A stretch of DNA of 57,643 nt. It comes from Rubripirellula sp. Its GTDB lineage: Bacteria; Planctomycetota; Planctomycetia; Pirellulales; Pirellulaceae. The number at the start of each line of letters is the position of its first letter. The first letter of the stretch is position 1. Both the position numbers and the translations under genes were made by a program. The notes below the pieces were generated by a model. That model did no database searches. It was not told where the DNA came from and saw only the letters and a list, made by a program, of their open reading frames with translations. Location of the stretch: assembly GCA_028823035.1 (NCBI GenBank), contig JAPKCI010000011.1:1-57643 (forward strand), in the 5' to 3' direction. Positions 22,273 through 31,356 of the stretch are shown piece by piece.

Positions 22273-25077
22273 ATGCCAGCGAAACCGATCGATCTTTTCC
22301 CCGATAACCAAAAGTTGTTCCTGCTGGACGGAATGGCATTAACTTACCGTGCACATTTTGCATTGGTGAGAAGCCCTCGTTTTACGTCAGGTGGACTCTG
22401 TACGTCAGCCGTGTTTGGAATGGCAAACGCGGTGCTGGATATCCTCAAACGGGAACAACCGACGCATATATCGGTCGCCTTCGATACGTCCGAACCGACC
22501 CAGCGTCACATTGATTACCCTGAGTACAAGGCGCAACGCGACGCGATGCCCGAGGACATCGCGACTCAATTGCCCTACATCGATCGCTTGCTGGATGCCC
22601 TTAATATTCACGTGATCCGAAAACCGGGGTATGAAGCTGACGATGTGATTGGAACGCTGGCTCATCAGGCAAACGCTGAAGGGTTTCGGACCTGGATGGT
22701 TACGCCCGACAAGGACTACGAACAACTGGTCACCGATGATATTGTTATCTACAAACCGGGCCGTCGTGGTTCTGATCCGGAAATCTTCGGCGTCAAAGAA
22801 GTCCTTGAGAAATGGGGCATCGAACGCGTCGAGCAGGTGATTGACATTCTCGGGTTGATGGGGGATGCAAGTGATAATATTCCCGGGGTTTCAGGGATTG
22901 GACCCAAGACGGCTCAGAAGCTTATCTCGCAGTACGGCAGTATCGAAAATCTGCTGGCGCACAGTACCGAGCTGAAAGGAAAACAACGGGAACGATTGGA
23001 AAGCCAAGTCGACATGGCTTTGCTGTCGAAAAGGCTTGTGACCATTCAGCTTGATGTTCCCCATGATGTCAGCTTTGGACAACTTCAGCATGGATCATGG
23101 AACAAGGAGAAGCTGAAGGACCTGTTGATGGAGCTTGAGTTCGACACGCTGGGTAAAAAATTGCTCGGTAAGTCGTTTTCGTCTGCCAGCAGTCGTGCAA
23201 AGGTGATTCGCGAAAAGCGAGAGACCGAGATTCAAGCAAGCCTGTTTGACGAGCCGGTTGATGAGATGACGATACGCGACGTCCCTCACGATTATCACAC
23301 GATCACCACAGCGGACGAACGCAAAATACTGATCGAGACACTCGGACAGCAGAGCCGTTTTTGCTTTGACACCGAGACCACTGGTTTGGATCCGCGGACC
23401 GCCAGGCCACTTGGGCTAGCGTTCAGCTTTCAACCAGCGGAAGCGTTTTACGTCGTGGTCCCGGAGCAAGCCGAGGAGGCGACCGCGGTGCTGGAAGAAT
23501 TTCGCGGTGTTCTTGAATCCAATGAAATTGCAAAGATCGGCCATAACCTGAAATATGACTTGACGCTTTTGAAATGGAACGGGATCGAAGTCAACGGTCT
23601 GATCTTCGATACGATGCTGGCCCACTCCATGAAGGAACCAGAGATGAGGCATGGCCTGGATTACCTTGCCAAACTCTATCTGGGATACTTGCCCATCCCG
23701 ACCAGCGACTTAATTGGTGAGAAGGGAAAAGACCAGAAGTGCATGAGCGAAGTTCCGCTTCCGCAACTGGCAGAGTACGCTTGCGAAGACGCAGATGTCA
23801 CCTTGAAAATCGCAAATTTGATTCGCCCGGATATTGAAGCGCAGGGAGTCAGTCAGGTTTGCTATGACGTGGAGTGTCCGTTGATACCGGTCTTGGTGGA
23901 TATGGAACACGAGGGCATTCGGCTCGATACCGATGCCTTGGCGATCTTTTCAACGAAACTGGCCGATGAGATTGAACTGCTGCGAGGGAAGATACTTGAG
24001 GCAGCCGGGCATGAATTCAATATCGATTCACCCAAACAGTTGGGCGTAGTGCTGTACGAGGAGATGGAACTTGAAAAGAACCCCAAACGGACATCAACGG
24101 GGCAGTATTCCACCCGCGAAGCAGAACTGGAACGTCTGTCGCACAAGCATCAGGTGATCTCGGATGTGCTTGATTATCGTAATGCAAGAAAACTCAAATC
24201 AGTGTACGTCGACCAGCTTCCCCTGGCGGTGAATCCTGAAACCGGACGGGTGCACACGCATTACAGCCAGATCTGGACTGCCACAGGACGCATTCAGTCA
24301 AACGATCCTAATCTGCAGACCATCCCCGTTCGAAAAGAACGCGGGCGAGACATTCGTGCTGCGTTCGTACCTCGGGACAAAAATCATCTGATACTCAGTG
24401 CGGATTATTCCCAGATTGAATTGAGGGTCATGGCTGAACTCAGTGGTGATGAGGGAATGCTGGCAGCGTTTCAGAGTGGCGATGATATTCATACCATCAC
24501 CGCCTCCAAGGTTTACAAGGTTGAAGTTGATGATGTGACGCGGGAAATGCGAGACAAGGCAAAAACCGTCAATTTCGGAATCATTTACGGTATCTCAGCA
24601 TTTGGACTCCAACAGCGATTGAATATTCCTCGTCAGGAGGCGAGTGAACTGATCCAAAACTATTTTGAAAAATATCCAGGCGTCCAGCGGTACATTGACG
24701 AGACGATTCTGTTCGCTAAACAACATGGATACGTTGCAACATCCACAGGCAGACGTAGATACATTCGAGACATCAATTCCAGAAGCAGGACTGTTGCGAA
24801 TGCTGCTGAAAGGTTGGCAATGAACAGTCCGATTCAGGGCACCGCAGCCGATATGCTGAAAATCGCTATGATTCGAACGCACAAGGCTTTGGAAGAGGGA
24901 GGATTTAGAACCAAGATGGTGTTAACCGTGCACGATGAAATCGTGTTTGACATGGTGGTCGATGAACAGACACGAGTGATGCCGGTGATTGAGGCTGCCA
25001 TGAAGTCCACTCTACCGATGCGTGTTCCGATCGAGGTGGAATTGGGTGTCGGCGGCAATTGGCTCGAGTCGCATTAG
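22273..25077 (+). CDS. polA: DNA polymerase I
   Basis: 934 residues from the ATG at 22273 (MPAKPIDLFPDNQKLFLLDGM), with a dubious upstream start at 22219. The three classical parts are present. The 5'-3' exonuclease (residues about 10-290) shows VSFDTSEPTQRH-like and GIGPKTAQKLI H3TH motifs. The 3'-5' exonuclease (about 355-545) has CFDTETTGLD, whose Asp and Glu are intact, so proofreading looks functional. The polymerase domain (about 560-934) has motif A SADYSQIELRVMAELSGD, motif B RDKAKTVNFGIIYGISAFGL and motif C VLTVHDEIVFD. It replaces RNA primers and fills repair gaps. Single gene, with a tandem repeat array about 70 bases downstream. Confidence 0.97.
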   Translation: MPAKPIDLFPDNQKLFLLDGMALTYRAHFALVRSPRFTSGGLCTSAVFGMANAVLDILKREQPTHISVAFDTSEPTQRHIDYPEYKAQRDAMPEDIATQLPYIDRLLDALNIHVIRKPGYEADDVIGTLAHQANAEGFRTWMVTPDKDYEQLVTDDIVIYKPGRRGSDPEIFGVKEVLEKWGIERVEQVIDILGLMGDASDNIPGVSGIGPKTAQKLISQYGSIENLLAHSTELKGKQRERLESQVDMALLSKRLVTIQLDVPHDVSFGQLQHGSWNKEKLKDLLMELEFDTLGKKLLGKSFSSASSRAKVIREKRETEIQASLFDEPVDEMTIRDVPHDYHTITTADERKILIETLGQQSRFCFDTETTGLDPRTARPLGLAFSFQPAEAFYVVVPEQAEEATAVLEEFRGVLESNEIAKIGHNLKYDLTLLKWNGIEVNGLIFDTMLAHSMKEPEMRHGLDYLAKLYLGYLPIPTSDLIGEKGKDQKCMSEVPLPQLAEYACEDADVTLKIANLIRPDIEAQGVSQVCYDVECPLIPVLVDMEHEGIRLDTDALAIFSTKLADEIELLRGKILEAAGHEFNIDSPKQLGVVLYEEMELEKNPKRTSTGQYSTREAELERLSHKHQVISDVLDYRNARKLKSVYVDQLPLAVNPETGRVHTHYSQIWTATGRIQSNDPNLQTIPVRKERGRDIRAAFVPRDKNHLILSADYSQIELRVMAELSGDEGMLAAFQSGDDIHTITASKVYKVEVDDVTREMRDKAKTVNFGIIYGISAFGLQQRLNIPRQEASELIQNYFEKYPGVQRYIDETILFAKQHGYVATSTGRRRYIRDINSRSRTVANAAERLAMNSPIQGTAADMLKIAMIRTHKALEEGGFRTKMVLTVHDEIVFDMVVDEQTRVMPVIEAAMKSTLPMRVPIEVELGVGGNWLESH

Positions 25078-25469
25078 CTGCTTGGCGGTGTGGGTTATCC
25101 GACTTGTAGGCTGCGGTGGCCAGGCAGCCGGTCTTTTGTCAACAATTCCCACCGGTTCAAAATACCCACCGGTTCAAAATACCCACCGGTTCAAAATACC
25201 CACCGGTTCAAGGCTCGGATCACCTTTTTCCCCATTTGTCTGCGTGCGGAGGGGCGCATCAGTGCTGCCGAATGTGTCGTAAATAGAAGCTTGAACACTC
25301 GTTTTGCTGTTCTGAACGTTCATTAAAGAGTCCATGTCCCCCCCCGATGGATGTGATTTCTGGTACTCTGGTATTAAGGTGATGCATTTGGATTTGGTTA
25401 ACTTGATGACCAACATTCGATAGAAAAAAAGGTCTGGGTTTGGCATACCGACGTCCTGTGGAGGGTTGA
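25078..25469. other. Intergenic region with tandem repeat
   Basis: About 390 bases between polA and the hybrid kinase gene. It holds the 17-bp repeat and otherwise no gene; the short frames through it come from the repeat. Confidence 0.6.
25148..25212. repeat. Tandem repeat, 17-bp unit, nearly four copies
   Basis: Three identical units CCCACCGGTTCAAAATA (25148-25164, 25165-25181, 25182-25198) and a 13-14 base partial fourth (25199-25212). Each unit contains the palindrome ACCGGT. The unit includes GGTTCAAAAT, which resembles a tRNA T-loop, but no tRNA can be built around it. Confidence 0.95.
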
Positions 25470-28400
25470 ATGTCCGGAGATACATCTGTTCCCAAAAAAA
25501 GCCTGCCTATCATTGGGTTTCTCACGGTTTTTTCGATCGGATTGCTCGCTACCTCGCTTTCATACCTCTTTCTGCAGAGGAATGAAAAAATGGTTATGAA
25601 TGAGCGGATTGTGAGAGCCAGTGAACTGCGGTGCCGGGCTATCGAACATGCTTTTCAGTCAGCGGTCGCAGGGCGAACTTGGCTGGCAAGTCGACCTGGT
25701 AGTTCTTACGAGAAGATTCTGGATGAATTTCATCAAAAGTTTAAGGGCGATGGAATTAAGGATTCGTCTGTCTTGTATGCGGGTTGGCTCGAGCAGGTCC
25801 CGGAGCTAAAACTCGCCGATTTCGAGCGGCGGACACGAGAAGACGTGCCCGATTTCAAAGTTCTGGATCCCGAGAATGTGACTGCCAGCAAGAGCTTGGG
25901 AGACTCGCGTTTTCCGCTGCTTCTTTCCAGGAAAAACGTAAAGTGGAAATCGATCAACGGACTGGACTTTGGCAGAATCGAGGCATGCGCGGAGTGCATC
26001 GACTCCATCTTGACCAATGCGAGTCACTACGGTTTGACTCGATCGTTCCAAGTACCGGACATCATCAACGATAAAATAGATGTCATGGCTGTTTTTCGAC
26101 CCATATACTATGTTCAACAGACAATTGGCTTAGAGTTGTTGGATGGCTCTGGGGATTTTGTCCAGGGCCGGCGTCAGCTGCTGAGGACATCACGACGCAA
26201 GAATTATGATGTTACCATCACGACCAGAGAGGAACGTGCTAAGAACTTACTCGGTGTATATGCGATCATTCTCGATGTTCGGAAGTTATTGGAATATCCG
26301 TTATCGACGACCCAAGGAGACATCGATCTCTACATCTCGTACATTGATGATGCTGGGGAAAAAACGCACATAGCGTTCTACAATGCGGATACTAAAGAGT
26401 TTTCGTTTAACGATTTCAAAAATCCCTTTAAAGTAGATGACGAGAATCTTCCATCAAGAACACAGGCTCTTCATGGTCAATTCAGCAACTGGTACATCAC
26501 CTCGGTTTTGACACCCGGATTTGTAGAAAAGCATGCTTCAGGCTTGCCCATGACGGTCCTCGTATTGGGAACGCTTGTCTCGCTCATCCTCGGCGGTTAC
26601 ACACGCACTGTTGTTGAACGTGCTAGTGGTGTTGAACGGGTAATTGAACTGCGAACGAGAGAACTCCATCATTCAAAAAACCAGTTTGCAGTTGAGCATT
26701 TTCTGCTCAACACACTCCTCGAACATTCGCCGGACCTGATCTACTTCAAGGATGCTGAATGCAAAATTGTTCGCGCCAGTACGGCGATGGCGAAACACCT
26801 GGGTTTCGATGATCCTGCCAGCCTGATCAGTATGTCTGCAGATGATTTGTATGATCCGACACTGTCGGGAGAATATCTGGCGGACGAACACATGGTGATT
26901 GCTACCGGAAATCCTATTATTGGCAAGGAAGAATTACAGGTTTCATCCAACGGCGATGCGTTCTGGGTATCGACAACCAAGTCGCCGCTTCGTACCTCCG
27001 ATGGTGAGATTGTTGGTCTATTTGGTGTCGCACGTGACATCAGCGATTACAAAACGGCACAAGAGGCTGCAGAGGCTGCCAATACTGCCAAGAGCGATTT
27101 CCTTGCCAACATGAGCCATGAGATACGCACACCTATGAATGCCATCATTGGCATGACGGACCTTGCCTTGGAAACAGAGGACCAGCGTACCAGAGAAGAT
27201 TATCTGGTTGTCGTGCGAGAGTCATCGGAACTCTTGCTTGAGATCATCAACGAGATTCTTGACTTCTCGAAAATTGAAGCGGGTCGGCTCGATTTGGAGA
27301 TACGCAAATTCGATCTACGGGAAGAGGTCGGTGCCGCAATGAGACCGGTCGGAATGCGGGCGAATTCAAAGAAATTGGATCTTACTTGGCACGTCACGCC
27401 GGATACTCCGTGTTTTGTTCGCGGGGATTCGACCCGTTTACGGCAGATCATTGTGAATCTGGTTGGGAACGCAGTTAAGTTCACTGACAAGGGGCAGGTT
27501 GGTGTTGACGTGTTGGTTGACTCGATAAAGGACGATTCGATCGTTCTTCATTTTCTCGTGAAGGACACCGGGATTGGTATTGAAACGGCGATGCACGCCA
27601 AAATCTTTTCTGCATTTGAACAGGCAGATACTTCCACGACTCGCGAGTTTGGCGGAACTGGTCTAGGACTCGCAATTACGAAAAAGATTGTCGAGGCGAT
27701 GGGCGGAAATATTTGGGTCGAAAGCAAATCAGGGATTGGTAGCACATTCCATTTTACTTTGGCTTTCGGATTGTCTGAGGTTGATGTTGATGCTGATGTT
27801 TTGTGCAACGGGGACGTTCACGACTTATCCGATCTGAGGTGCGTGGTCGCCGATGACGATCAAAAATCGGTTGAGAATCTGCGCTCAGCGCTGACAGGTT
27901 GGGGAGCCGAAGTGCATGTCGTGGATGAAAAGGAAGCCGCGATCGATCTGCTGCGAAGTCTCAGTCAAAGCGAAGGGATCTTGCCCGTGCTGATCGCCGA
28001 TGTCAGCATCCAAGGGATGGGCGATGCGAATTTGGACGCGAATGGAAAGAGTGATGATATTCTCAAGCAGATTCCGGTCATCCGTCTGACCAGTGGGATT
28101 AGTGACGAGGATCTGGTCCGCAGCATTTCAACGCAGACCAATTCGTGCCTCATCAAACCGCCTGCCGTGTCTGATTTGTTGTCTGCTGTGATGCGATCGC
28201 GGCGGCAATTGCTAGCAGGGCTGCGGATTAAATCGGACTGGAGTAATGGAGCAGAAGTGCGGTGCCTCAGGATTTTGTTGGCTGAGGATGGCATTGCCAA
28301 CCAGAAAGTCGCCTTGGGTTTGCTGAAGATGCTCGACCACGACATTGTGATTGCCAATGACGGCGAAGAGGCAGTGCGACTGTTTCAGGCAGAGCCGTTT

Positions 28401-29132
28401 GACTTGGTGCTGATGGACATCCAGATGCCCATACTTAATGGTTTTGAAGCGACCCGAAGAATTCGCGATGTGGAATCTGCTCGTGGGACGCACATACCGA
28501 TCATTGCGATGACTGCTCACGCCATGAAGGGTGATCGTGCGAGGTGTATCGAAGCGGGGATGGACGATTACCTTTCGAAGCCTGTGCGCAAACGTGAGTT
28601 GCATCGCATGTTGCAGGCGTACTCGGGTGGGCATCAAAAGGATGCTGCTGTGCCGAACGGTAGGCAATCGCTCGGCGATGATAGTACGAGCGATGTGAAA
28701 GGCGGGGAAAGACCGGAGGGGTCCGATTCTGGCGATCAGGTTGCACCCGTCATCGACTGGACGCAAGCGTTTAGTAACGTAGCGGACGATCTAGCGTTGT
28801 TCGAATCGGTCAAATTGTCCGCGCTGAATGAAATACCATCGCTACTGATACAGTTGACTGATTCCCACGATAAGGGTTTGCAGGAAGAGGCGGAATGGCA
28901 CGCGCACACGCTCAAAGGGGCGGCTCGCGTGATCGCGGCGAGCAGGACAGTGAACCTGGTAGAGAGACTGGAGCAAGCGACTCGTGATGGGGATGCTTCA
29001 ACTGCCCAATTGTTGCTCGCTAAACTTTCTGCTGCGGTTGAGGAACTTGTTGAGACACTGAGGTGTGCGGATAACATTCCTCAGCAGTTCCTCGTTGATA
29101 AGTCAACCAAGAACGATCCTGGTCAGGGCTGA
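25470..29132 (+). CDS. Hybrid sensor histidine kinase: CHASE-PAS-HisKA-HATPase-REC-REC-HPt
   Basis: 1220 residues. TM helix 1 (about 12-34), an extracytoplasmic CHASE sensor (about 45-310) and TM helix 2 (about 358-378) form the input part. A PAS domain follows (about 411-530, [19 protein letters not shown]). The kinase has [24 protein letters not shown] with phospho-His 550, then N, G1 and G2 boxes ([37 protein letters not shown]). Receiver 1 (about 790-905) keeps acidic DDD, an Asp in LIADVS and a Lys. Receiver 2 (about 931-1050) has LAEDG, Asp 983 in LVLMDIQMP, Thr and Lys. The C-terminal HPt has His 1146 in HTLKGAAR. It is an all-in-one phosphorelay, and no partner regulator is adjacent. 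CHASE domains sense small molecules such as cytokinin-like ligands; the ligand here is unknown. Confidence 0.95.
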   Translation: MSGDTSVPKKSLPIIGFLTVFSIGLLATSLSYLFLQRNEKMVMNERIVRASELRCRAIEHAFQSAVAGRTWLASRPGSSYEKILDEFHQKFKGDGIKDSSVLYAGWLEQVPELKLADFERRTREDVPDFKVLDPENVTASKSLGDSRFPLLLSRKNVKWKSINGLDFGRIEACAECIDSILTNASHYGLTRSFQVPDIINDKIDVMAVFRPIYYVQQTIGLELLDGSGDFVQGRRQLLRTSRRKNYDVTITTREERAKNLLGVYAIILDVRKLLEYPLSTTQGDIDLYISYIDDAGEKTHIAFYNADTKEFSFNDFKNPFKVDDENLPSRTQALHGQFSNWYITSVLTPGFVEKHASGLPMTVLVLGTLVSLILGGYTRTVVERASGVERVIELRTRELHHSKNQFAVEHFLLNTLLEHSPDLIYFKDAECKIVRASTAMAKHLGFDDPASLISMSADDLYDPTLSGEYLADEHMVIATGNPIIGKEELQVSSNGDAFWVSTTKSPLRTSDGEIVGLFGVARDISDYKTAQEAAEAANTAKSDFLANMSHEIRTPMNAIIGMTDLALETEDQRTREDYLVVVRESSELLLEIINEILDFSKIEAGRLDLEIRKFDLREEVGAAMRPVGMRANSKKLDLTWHVTPDTPCFVRGDSTRLRQIIVNLVGNAVKFTDKGQVGVDVLVDSIKDDSIVLHFLVKDTGIGIETAMHAKIFSAFEQADTSTTREFGGTGLGLAITKKIVEAMGGNIWVESKSGIGSTFHFTLAFGLSEVDVDADVLCNGDVHDLSDLRCVVADDDQKSVENLRSALTGWGAEVHVVDEKEAAIDLLRSLSQSEGILPVLIADVSIQGMGDANLDANGKSDDILKQIPVIRLTSGISDEDLVRSISTQTNSCLIKPPAVSDLLSAVMRSRRQLLAGLRIKSDWSNGAEVRCLRILLAEDGIANQKVALGLLKMLDHDIVIANDGEEAVRLFQAEPFDLVLMDIQMPILNGFEATRRIRDVESARGTHIPIIAMTAHAMKGDRARCIEAGMDDYLSKPVRKRELHRMLQAYSGGHQKDAAVPNGRQSLGDDSTSDVKGGERPEGSDSGDQVAPVIDWTQAFSNVADDLALFESVKLSALNEIPSLLIQLTDSHDKGLQEEAEWHAHTLKGAARVIAASRTVNLVERLEQATRDGDASTAQLLLAKLSAAVEELVETLRCADNIPQQFLVDKSTKNDPGQG

Positions 29133-29150
29133 TTTCGGCGCAAGTGCAAT

Positions 29151-30869
29151 TCACCAATTCGCGGCATCGGCCAGGGTCTTGCCGACCGCGGTTCGACGTT
29201 CGGCATCCTTCATATCCGAGAATGTTTTCCAAGCCGGATGTTTGTGGGGCGGGCGGATACTTTGTGCCAGATCCAGAATCTCGACCAGCTCGATTTTATT
29301 CGCAGGTCTGGCAAGTGTTAGGGCAGCGTCAACGTCCCCGCTGCTAACCTTGCGCAGCAATGAGCGATCAATCAGGTGTTCAGTCAGCTCATGAATGCTA
29401 CGAGTTGAAAGTCCGATACGATTGGCTAGTTCCATTGGAGCGAGTGTCTGTCCTTCTTCAAATGCATGTCCAACCTCACACATGATCGGCAGCATCCAGT
29501 CAGGGTCGCCTTCGAGTGAGGGAGTGTCTTCAGTTTTGAATCCATCCGGTAGATGGCCCCCAAGTGCCTGCAGCGTGTAGGTCAAAGTCAAGCCAAACAA
29601 CACCAGCAGCCACGTCAGATATATCCAGAACAGGAAGAGAGGAATCAGGCCCAGCGAGCCGTAAAGGGAATACGGAACAGCTTCGGAGAGATAAATTTGG
29701 AATCCGTACTTCGCAATCTCCCACAAGACTGCACTGACTGCTGACCCGATCGCGGCGGCGCGTACCGAGACACGCGTGTTGGGCATCAGAGCGTACACGA
29801 GAAACAGCAGAATCCAACTGGCGAGTAGCGAGGCGAGGTGGCTCAGGATTGGCTTTATCATTTCTTGACCTTCCACGTTGCCAAGCCATTCCACGAGTTG
29901 ACTGGACAGGTACAGACTCATGGCCAGCAGACCACCGCCAAGGGTTAGAATTGACCAATGAATTGCGATCCTTAGGTGGACCGGCCGTTTGGATGGAGCT
30001 TCGTAAATTCGGTTGAACAGATGCTCGGCTGCATTCGCCAACGCCACGGCGGCGTAGGTGAACAACAATAGTCCGAATACACCGATTGATGCGAAATCGA
30101 CGGTCGAAACTTTGTTGGCCAGATCGTGAAGCGTTTTGCGAATGCTGATGCGTGCTTGCTTCGCAGCTGCTTCAGGGTCGCTTTGTGAGTTCTTGGCTAA
30201 CGAGTTGGTGCTGATCATGCCCGAGGAATCGGCAGCGTCGGTAGCAGCGTCGATAGCGACCGCCGCTTTGAGATCCACCAAGGGTGGTTGGGTTGCCGGT
30301 AAGGTTGCCACAACCGCTGCGTCAGCGGGTTGGCTGCGTTCCTGATCTTTGGGTTCAGTGCTGTCTTGGTCAGAGGGGTCAGAAACACTGTCAATGCGAG
30401 TGTACGTCGCGTCGGAAACGTCTTTGTCACGCGTCGTGCCCCCCGCCTCGATCTTGCTGGATTCACTGTCCGTTTCAGCGTCCCCGCGTGTTACCGGTTC
30501 AATGCCAGATTTGGGTACATCGATTGTTGGGGCGTCGCCGGAAGTCTCAATGGAATCCAGCGGAGCATAGCCAGCGGTGATCTCAGGTACCCCGAAGAAT
30601 GAAAACAGCTGGTTTTCGACTTTCGATTGTACGTCCTCAAGCCCGCCGACCACTCGGAATAGAACCAGCCCCAGGACAACCACCGGAATCAGTGCAAAGA
30701 TTGTGCGATAGGTGAGTTCAGCCGCCATCCCTTCGGCACGCTGACGCTGCAATTGGCGATAGCAGTAAACAACCAGTTCACAGCTTTTCCGCACGAACTG
30801 TTGACCACGGGATAACTGTTCTCTTGGGCTGCGGATCGCTTCTAGAAGGTAGTTGAACAGTTGAGTCAT
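29151..30869 (-). CDS. YihY/BrkB family membrane protein with acidic periplasmic insert
   Basis: 572 residues, longer than the usual 280-400. The first membrane helix follows AEGMAAELTYRTIFALIPVVVLGLVLFRVV, a typical BrkB/YihY start. A strongly acidic, low-complexity stretch of roughly 140 residues (about 95-240, rich in D, E, S, T, A) follows before the remaining membrane core (FASIGVFGLLLFTYAAVALANAAEHLFNRIY, then helices ending in LIPLFLFWIYLTWLLVLFGLTLTY). The end has a winged-helix-like cytoplasmic part (ELANRIGLSTRSIHELTEHLIDRSLLRKV). The family is uncharacterised in general. The insert probably lies outside the cytoplasm and is disordered. Transcribed alone on the minus strand. Confidence 0.85.
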   Translation of the reverse strand: MTQLFNYLLEAIRSPREQLSRGQQFVRKSCELVVYCYRQLQRQRAEGMAAELTYRTIFALIPVVVLGLVLFRVVGGLEDVQSKVENQLFSFFGVPEITAGYAPLDSIETSGDAPTIDVPKSGIEPVTRGDAETDSESSKIEAGGTTRDKDVSDATYTRIDSVSDPSDQDSTEPKDQERSQPADAAVVATLPATQPPLVDLKAAVAIDAATDAADSSGMISTNSLAKNSQSDPEAAAKQARISIRKTLHDLANKVSTVDFASIGVFGLLLFTYAAVALANAAEHLFNRIYEAPSKRPVHLRIAIHWSILTLGGGLLAMSLYLSSQLVEWLGNVEGQEMIKPILSHLASLLASWILLFLVYALMPNTRVSVRAAAIGSAVSAVLWEIAKYGFQIYLSEAVPYSLYGSLGLIPLFLFWIYLTWLLVLFGLTLTYTLQALGGHLPDGFKTEDTPSLEGDPDWMLPIMCEVGHAFEEGQTLAPMELANRIGLSTRSIHELTEHLIDRSLLRKVSSGDVDAALTLARPANKIELVEILDLAQSIRPPHKHPAWKTFSDMKDAERRTAVGKTLADAANW

Positions 30870-30897
30870 CAGTGAGTTGCTTGGAGAGGACGTGGTT

Positions 30898-30939
30898 GAG
30901 TTGACGCGGTCGAGTTGACACGGTCGAGTTGATACAGTG
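30898..30939. repeat. Short tandem repeat, 14-bp unit, three copies
   Basis: GAGTTGACGCGGTC (30898-30911), GAGTTGACACGGTC (30912-30925) and a more diverged GAGTTGATACAGTG (30926-30939), starting 29 bases upstream of the start of the YihY-family gene. Each copy holds TTGAC, a -35-like motif on the plus strand. Confidence 0.8.
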
Positions 30940-31133
30940 GTCCGTGGCGACAGAGGGGATAATCAGCCGAATGGCAGGGCGAAAAACAGGCTGCTCAGTG
31001 AGCGGGTGCAAACCGGCTGATGCGGAATATTGGCGTACCCGGGGTGCATCAATGGGGGTTCCGTGGCCCGTCGGCACTGCGGTGATACCAGCTTACTCGC
31101 TGGCTGGACATCGCGTTTGAGATGCGATGAATT

Positions 31134-31328
31134 TCAGGAATCAGACCGGCGGTTAATCTCGACAACCTGATTAGTTTGGCCCGGATCTTGATTCTTCGGA
31201 CAATGGTCACAACCACTGATCGGGGTTTTGCCAGATGCAGCTCGAAACACACGGTAAATCTGCTTGGCCAGCCACGACGCGGCTGCCAGCACTATAAGCG
31301 ACGCAACGATGTTCTGAAAATTCACCAC
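31134..31328 (-). CDS. FeoB-associated Cys-rich membrane protein
   Basis: 64 residues. One N-terminal membrane helix (VASLIVLAAASWLAKQIYRVF) is followed by a short tail with C40-x-x-C43 (SGCDHCPKN). This is the small protein family often found just after feoB, proposed to help assemble or regulate the Fe2+ transporter. It begins 28 bases after the feoB stop, so it is the third gene of the feo operon. Confidence 0.8.
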   Translation of the reverse strand: MVNFQNIVASLIVLAAASWLAKQIYRVFRAASGKTPISGCDHCPKNQDPGQTNQVVEINRRSDS

Positions 31329-31356
31329 GATCGGATCCTCAAATGACGTTCGGGCA

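Noticed and set aside
25148-25212. Possible tRNA, since the repeat unit has a T-loop-like GGTTCAAAAT
   Set aside because: No acceptor, D-arm or anticodon arm can be built around it, and the motif recurs every 17 bases as a tandem repeat.
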